Shown: one piece after another, positions 5,916-8,707 of the stretch
Layout of the letters: each line of letters begins with the position of its first letter
Numbering within the stretch: position 1 is the stretch's first letter
NCBI GenBank assembly: GCA_036505615.1
Contig: DASXTB010000087.1
Span: forward strand, 1-8,707
Length of the DNA stretch: 8,707 nucleotides
Source: DASXTB01 sp036505615
GTDB lineage: Bacteria > Acidobacteriota > UBA6911 > JACQSX01
Direction of reading: 5' to 3'
Program-made: the position numbers and the translations under genes
The notes under the pieces: generated by a model
The model's database searches: none
What the model saw: the letters and a program-made list of their open reading frames with translations, nothing else
What the model was told of the DNA's origin: nothing

Positions 5916-6158
5916 ATGAAGAAGACCACAGCGAAAGACCTGAGACAAAAGACCGCTGCCCTGTTGGAGGACGTCCGCAAGGGCCAAGAGGTCTTGATTA
6001 CAAAGAGAGGCAAAGCCGTCGCCATTCTTGCTCCGGTTAACACGATCGAGGAGGCTGTCTTTAAGCCCATCGGTTTTGGACTCTGGAAGGATAGGCGTGA
6101 CATGAAGAACGTTGGGAAATGGTTAGCAGAAGCGCGAAAGCCGCGATTCGGAAGATAG
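5916..6158 (+). CDS. Type II toxin-antitoxin system antitoxin, Phd/YefM family
   Basis: This 80-residue protein is predicted to neutralise the toxin encoded immediately downstream and to repress the shared promoter. The N-terminal half (residues 1-41) has the Phd/YefM DNA-binding pattern: TAKDLRQKTAALLEDVRKGQ, followed by EVLITKRGKAVAILAPV. The C-terminal tail (about 50-80, GFGLWKDRRDMKNVGKWLAE then RKPRFGR) resembles the toxin-wrapping segment of VapB-like partners of PIN toxins. The start ATG follows AGAAGAG (5906-5912) at a short distance, and a double GTATAC repeat sits just upstream. The last 40 bases overlap the toxin start in another frame, implying translational coupling. It is full length. 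Confidence 0.9.
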   Translation: MKKTTAKDLRQKTAALLEDVRKGQEVLITKRGKAVAILAPVNTIEEAVFKPIGFGLWKDRRDMKNVGKWLAEARKPRFGR

Positions 6159-6544
6159 CCTTCGATACCGATGTCTTGATTTGGTATTTTCGCGGTAATG
6201 AGCGGGCGCGCCGATTTATCGCGACCTTTCCGTATCCGAACCGGTCGCTCTCTTCGCTTACTGCGATGGAATTGCTCCAGGGCTGTCGCAATCGAGATGA
6301 GGCTTGGCATGTGCGAGCATTTGTTGCCGAGAACTTCCCTCTTCTTCTTCACCCCGATGAGGCAATCTCTCGCAGAGCAATCGATTTATTGGAGGAGCAT
6401 GCTATAACGCACGGGCTACGCGTCATCGATGCAATAATTGCCGCTACTGCGCTCGAGACAGGCTATTCACTTGCTACCTCCAATCTCAAGCACTATCGCT
6501 TCATCTCGCGATTACATCTTGTACCGTTCAAGCATACGGGCTGA
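6119..6544 (+). CDS. vapC: PIN-domain toxin, VapC family ribonuclease
   Basis: The 141-residue protein is a PIN-domain RNase, the toxin partner of the upstream antitoxin. VapC family members are magnesium-dependent endonucleases that usually cut tRNA or rRNA; the target here is unknown. Visible active-site residues are D16 in AFDTDVLIWYF, E51 in SSLTAMELLQG and D104 in RVIDAIIAATAL. The fourth position falls in LATSNLKHY (N122), the T-x-N-x-x-x-Y/F variant common in this family. The fold is complete, ending in FISRLHLVPF. An in-frame stop at 6098-6100 and the lack of other start codons fix ATG 6119, so the overlap of 40 bases with the antitoxin is real. No proper Shine-Dalgarno sequence precedes it, which fits coupled translation. 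The operon appears intact and likely functional. Confidence 0.92.
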   Translation: MVSRSAKAAIRKIAFDTDVLIWYFRGNERARRFIATFPYPNRSLSSLTAMELLQGCRNRDEAWHVRAFVAENFPLLLHPDEAISRRAIDLLEEHAITHGLRVIDAIIAATALETGYSLATSNLKHYRFISRLHLVPFKHTG

Positions 6545-6830
6545 AACATTAAGATGAGCACACGCCTTTGGCGTAGCGAGCGGCTGTGCGTTCTGTGGAA
6601 CAACAATTGTTGAACCGGAGACTGATTGAGCCAATTTGCGCATCGCAGGAGGCAGCGCGACCATTAGATAAACTTTTTTGCCCCACCTGGTTGACTGCTC
6701 AGAAAATCGGAGTAATCCTAACACTGGAAAATCCACAAATAATTAGCAGGAGATCGGCGCGGCGCCGGATCATGGGCGTTTGCGCCTCGGCATCGGCTTG
6801 CAGTGGATTGTCCCGGGCAGAAAGGCGGAC
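6545..6830. other. Intergenic region after the toxin gene
   Basis: Just after the vapC stop there is a nested stem: GCACA (6558-6562) pairs with TGTGC (6585-6589), and between them ACGCC-TTT-GGCGT (6562-6574) forms an alternative small hairpin. No T tract follows, so termination is uncertain. CAACAATTGTTG (6601-6612) is a perfect palindrome. TTGACT (6691-6696) could be a -35 box for the POTRA gene, but no good -10 box follows. No gene is supported here. Confidence 0.4.
6821..6828 (+). promoter_or_regulatory. Shine-Dalgarno that decides the POTRA protein start
   Basis: AAAGGCGG ends two bases before ATG 6831, with its AGG core five bases from the start. It supports this start over the in-frame TTG at 6780, which would place 17 polar and basic residues in front of the signal peptide. 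Confidence 0.6.
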
Positions 6831-8189
6831 ATGAGGAGTTTCCTGTCAAGTAAACCGCTGTGGCTGGCAATGCTTTTACTATCGACCGGACTGCCAAGAT
6901 TTGATTCCTCGGCTAAGGCCGGGAACCCCCCACTCCTTTTTTCCGCGTCGGGTCAAAGCTCGCTACCTCCGGGGCTCCGACTGAGCGCCGTCCACATTGT
7001 GGGTCTGCACCAGTTTGGGGAGACTGAGGTTGTCGCCCAGAGTAAGCTCAAACCGGGTCAAATTGTAACGTCAGAAATGCTTGCCCAGACCGCTGCGCGC
7101 TTGGCGCGCACAGGCGCTTTCAAGAGCGTGCAGTACAGCTACCGCTATAGCAATGGGGAAATCGCCGTTGAATTTCGGGTTGAGGAGGTCGGCAAGTTTC
7201 TTATGTGCGCTTTTGATAACTTCGTTTGGTTCACAGATCGTGAACTCCTGGAAGCAGTTCAGCAGGCAGTTCCAATGTTTCAAGGGCTAGCGCCGGAATC
7301 CGGAAACATGCCTGATGAAATAACGGCGGCTTTGAACGATCTGCTCAAGAAGCGCGGAATCCCGGGTCAAGTAGAACATACGCTGACGGGCGATATATCA
7401 AGCGGCCACTTGCGGCCGGCGCAGCACCTCTTTCTGGTCAGCGGGATCACTATGCCGATACGCTCCGTGATCTTTGAACGAACCAGTATTTTAGACAAGA
7501 ATCTGCTTAGAGAAAGATCCAAGCCCCTGATCGACAACAACTATTCTCGCGAATTCGTTCGCCAGTTTGCAGACCGCAACTTACTGCCTCTCTACGAAGA
7601 ACGTGGATACCTTCGTGCTCACTTCTCATCTCCGACTGCCAGGACAGAATCAGATGCTTGGAGGGAGCCACATGGAGTCGTTGTCACTCTGTCTGTGGAT
7701 GAAGGCGACCGTTATGTCTGGGGAACCGCTATTTGGAATGGCGCTCAAACACAGGCGGTCGAAAGTTTGAATTCCATTATGAATATGAAGAATGGTGAAT
7801 TGGCCAACGGCCTGAAGATCAGACAAGGCTGGGAGGCAATTCAGGAAGCTTATGCAAAGAAGGGTTACATCGACGCACGAATAAATTACCAGCCGGAATT
7901 CGATGATGCCCATCGCACGGTCACCTACAGAGTGGCCATTACCGAGGGGCAACAATACCGCATGGGCGCTCTCATCCTAACCGGGTTGCCTGACGACCAG
8001 CTTGAGTCTCTGCGGAAGGGATGGCGGCTCGCTACCGGTCAGGTCTTCGATGCTTCCTATTTGAATGAGTTTATAAAAAATATTAGCCACCTGAAGCCTA
8101 AGAGCTCCACATTCACGCGTCTTGCAAGCAGCATCCGATCTCACCCGGAAAAACAGACGGTAGATGTCTCGATCGAATTCTTGAAGTAG
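6831..8189 (+). CDS. Exported multi-POTRA protein (Omp85/BamA-like) without beta-barrel
   Basis: From ATG 6831 the product is 452 aa. Residues 1-30 form a signal peptide (basic MRSFLSSK, hydrophobic WLAMLLLSTGL, then SSAKA before GN). I see about five POTRA units of 70-85 residues: 49-118 (LSAVHIVGLHQFGETEVV, LARTGAFKSVQYSY), 125-206 (weakest), 208-292 (IRSVIFERTSILDKNLL, LYEERGYLRAHF), 294-373 (WGTAIWNGAQTQAVESL, AYAKKGYIDARINY) and 375-450 (MGALILTGLPDDQLESL). POTRA domains bind unfolded outer-membrane proteins or partner proteins in the periplasm. In BamA and TamA they precede a 16-strand barrel of about 350-400 residues, but here the frame closes right after the last POTRA strand at VDVSIEFLK. 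The protein is therefore predicted to be soluble and periplasmic, or bound to a barrel partner encoded elsewhere. A C-terminal truncation is the alternative. It has its own Shine-Dalgarno and no operon partner upstream. Confidence 0.85.
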   Translation: MRSFLSSKPLWLAMLLLSTGLPRFDSSAKAGNPPLLFSASGQSSLPPGLRLSAVHIVGLHQFGETEVVAQSKLKPGQIVTSEMLAQTAARLARTGAFKSVQYSYRYSNGEIAVEFRVEEVGKFLMCAFDNFVWFTDRELLEAVQQAVPMFQGLAPESGNMPDEITAALNDLLKKRGIPGQVEHTLTGDISSGHLRPAQHLFLVSGITMPIRSVIFERTSILDKNLLRERSKPLIDNNYSREFVRQFADRNLLPLYEERGYLRAHFSSPTARTESDAWREPHGVVVTLSVDEGDRYVWGTAIWNGAQTQAVESLNSIMNMKNGELANGLKIRQGWEAIQEAYAKKGYIDARINYQPEFDDAHRTVTYRVAITEGQQYRMGALILTGLPDDQLESLRKGWRLATGQVFDASYLNEFIKNISHLKPKSSTFTRLASSIRSHPEKQTVDVSIEFLK

Positions 8190-8213
8190 AACACCGATAC
8201 GTAAAAAAGCAAC

Positions 8214-8236
8214 AGTCGGATTGAGGTAATCCGGCT
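8214..8236. terminator. Hairpin after the POTRA gene, possible terminator
   Basis: AGTCGGATT (8214-8222) pairs with AATCCGGCT (8228-8236) over nine positions with one G-T wobble, loop GAGGT, 25 bases after the stop codon. There is no T run behind it, so intrinsic termination would be weak. Confidence 0.3.
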
Positions 8237-8250
8237 CGATGCGATATAGT
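8221..8250 (+). promoter_or_regulatory. Candidate promoter for the S41-like peptidase gene
   Basis: TTGAGG (8221-8226) and TATAGT (8245-8250) are spaced by 18 bases and match four and five of six consensus positions. This would give a leader of about 125 bases before ATG 8381. The -35 box overlaps the hairpin loop that follows the POTRA gene. Prediction only. Confidence 0.3.
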
Positions 8251-8366
8251 GCCTAAACGATTTTAAGCAGGACTCTTCTAAACGCCGCCAGGCGCACAGG
8301 ATGAGACGGCCAGCTTGGCGTTCAATATACGTTTGCTGCTGCATTGCGCCGTGCGCGATTTGCTCG

Positions 8367-8374
8367 AGGGAGGG
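8367..8374 (+). promoter_or_regulatory. Strong Shine-Dalgarno for the S41-like peptidase gene
   Basis: AGGGAGGG ends six bases before ATG 8381 and fixes that start, against GTG 8351 and TTG 8360 in the same frame. Confidence 0.6.
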
Positions 8375-8380
8375 ACCAAC

Positions 8381-8707
8381 ATGCACCATCTTTGTAAGGC
8401 GATTGTGCTGGCGCTTACGACGACCGTCGCGTTTGGCCAGCTCACTGTGGACCAAAAGATTTCAGACTTCCAGAATGTGGCGGGAGTTTACAACAAGAAC
8501 TACGGACCTTATGAATGGAAGCGGGACGCGCTTGGGTTCGATCTGCTCAACATCGCCCCGTGGCTCGACAAGATCCGCGCCACAAAGGATGACCTGGATT
8601 TTTACGAGGTCGTGGTGTCCTACGTCGCGAGCCTGAACGATGCTCATGACTTCTACAGCGTGCCATCGAACTTCGTGGCTCGGCTCAACCTGGGAGTGGA
8701 CCTATAT
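8381..8707 (+). CDS. Exported S41-family peptidase-like protein (partial, N-terminal 109 aa)
   Basis: Only the first 109 codons lie in the window and the frame is open to the right edge. Residues 1-20 form a signal peptide (MHHLCKAIVLALTTTVAFGQ, likely cut before Q20). The segment after it, LTVDQKISDFQNVAGVYNKN, then YGPYEWKRDALGFDLL, FYEVVVSYVASLNDAHDFYS and VPSNFVARLNLGVDLY, resembles the N-terminal helical region of acidobacterial C-terminal-processing (S41) peptidases. In those proteins LNDAH-type text precedes a PDZ domain and the Ser-Lys protease core. The catalytic part is outside the window, so activity is inferred from N-terminal resemblance only. A strong Shine-Dalgarno (8367-8374) supports the start. 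It is 191 bases downstream of the POTRA gene, on the same strand, so co-transcription is possible but not indicated. Confidence 0.75.
   Translation, partial: MHHLCKAIVLALTTTVAFGQLTVDQKISDFQNVAGVYNKNYGPYEWKRDALGFDLLNIAPWLDKIRATKDDLDFYEVVVSYVASLNDAHDFYSVPSNFVARLNLGVDLY

Noticed and set aside
5903..6352. 149-aa minus-strand frame opposite the toxin-antitoxin genes
   Set aside because: It is a shadow; both plus-strand frames have clear family motifs.
6780..6830. TTG start extending the POTRA protein by 17 residues
   Set aside because: It would bury the signal peptide behind a polar extension, whereas ATG 6831 has a Shine-Dalgarno sequence and begins with a normal signal peptide.
8301..8636. 111-aa plus-strand frame at the right end
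   Set aside because: It is a shadow in another frame of the S41-like gene, rich in Arg, Cys and Trp, without a ribosome-binding site.

Overview
The window looks like a chromosomal segment of a free-living, probably soil-dwelling Acidobacteriota bacterium (Solibacter/Bryobacter-like). This is inferred from protein style, not from a marker gene. The basis is a very large exported SBBP/BNR propeller protein, a POTRA-only envelope protein, an S41-type peptidase, moderately GC-rich DNA and intergenic palindromic repeats. No rRNA, tRNA, CRISPR array, transposase or phage gene is visible.

Layout. Positions 3686 to 1 (minus strand) form one uninterrupted reading frame of at least 1228 codons that runs off the left edge. 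It encodes an exported protein with an N-terminal conserved domain and seven SBBP propeller blades. Blade six is split by a complete seven-repeat BNR/Asp-box propeller. Positions 3687-5122 are mostly non-coding. They hold a possible promoter for the big gene, a cluster of palindromes containing two related hairpin units (about 3911-4121), a probable small minus-strand gene for a 109-residue protein of unknown function (4277-4606), and a compact 105-bp palindromic MITE-like element (4923-5027).

Positions 5123-5821 (+) encode a cytoplasmic-type glycerophosphodiester phosphodiesterase. Its upstream ribosome-binding site lies inside a strong hairpin, and a second start with its own Shine-Dalgarno sequence follows 24 bases later. 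Positions 5916-6544 (+) are a type II toxin-antitoxin operon: a Phd/YefM-like antitoxin and a PIN/VapC toxin overlapping by 40 bases, preceded by a twofold GTATAC operator-like repeat. Positions 6831-8189 (+) encode an exported protein that appears to consist only of five POTRA domains, without an Omp85 barrel. Positions 8381-8707 (+) hold the first 109 codons of an exported S41-like peptidase that runs off the right edge.

The genes do not form one pathway. The big protein, the POTRA protein and the peptidase are all predicted to be exported, and the phosphodiesterase handles phospholipid breakdown products, so there is a loose cell-envelope theme. The toxin-antitoxin pair and the palindromic elements mark the middle as an accessory, insertion-tolerant zone.
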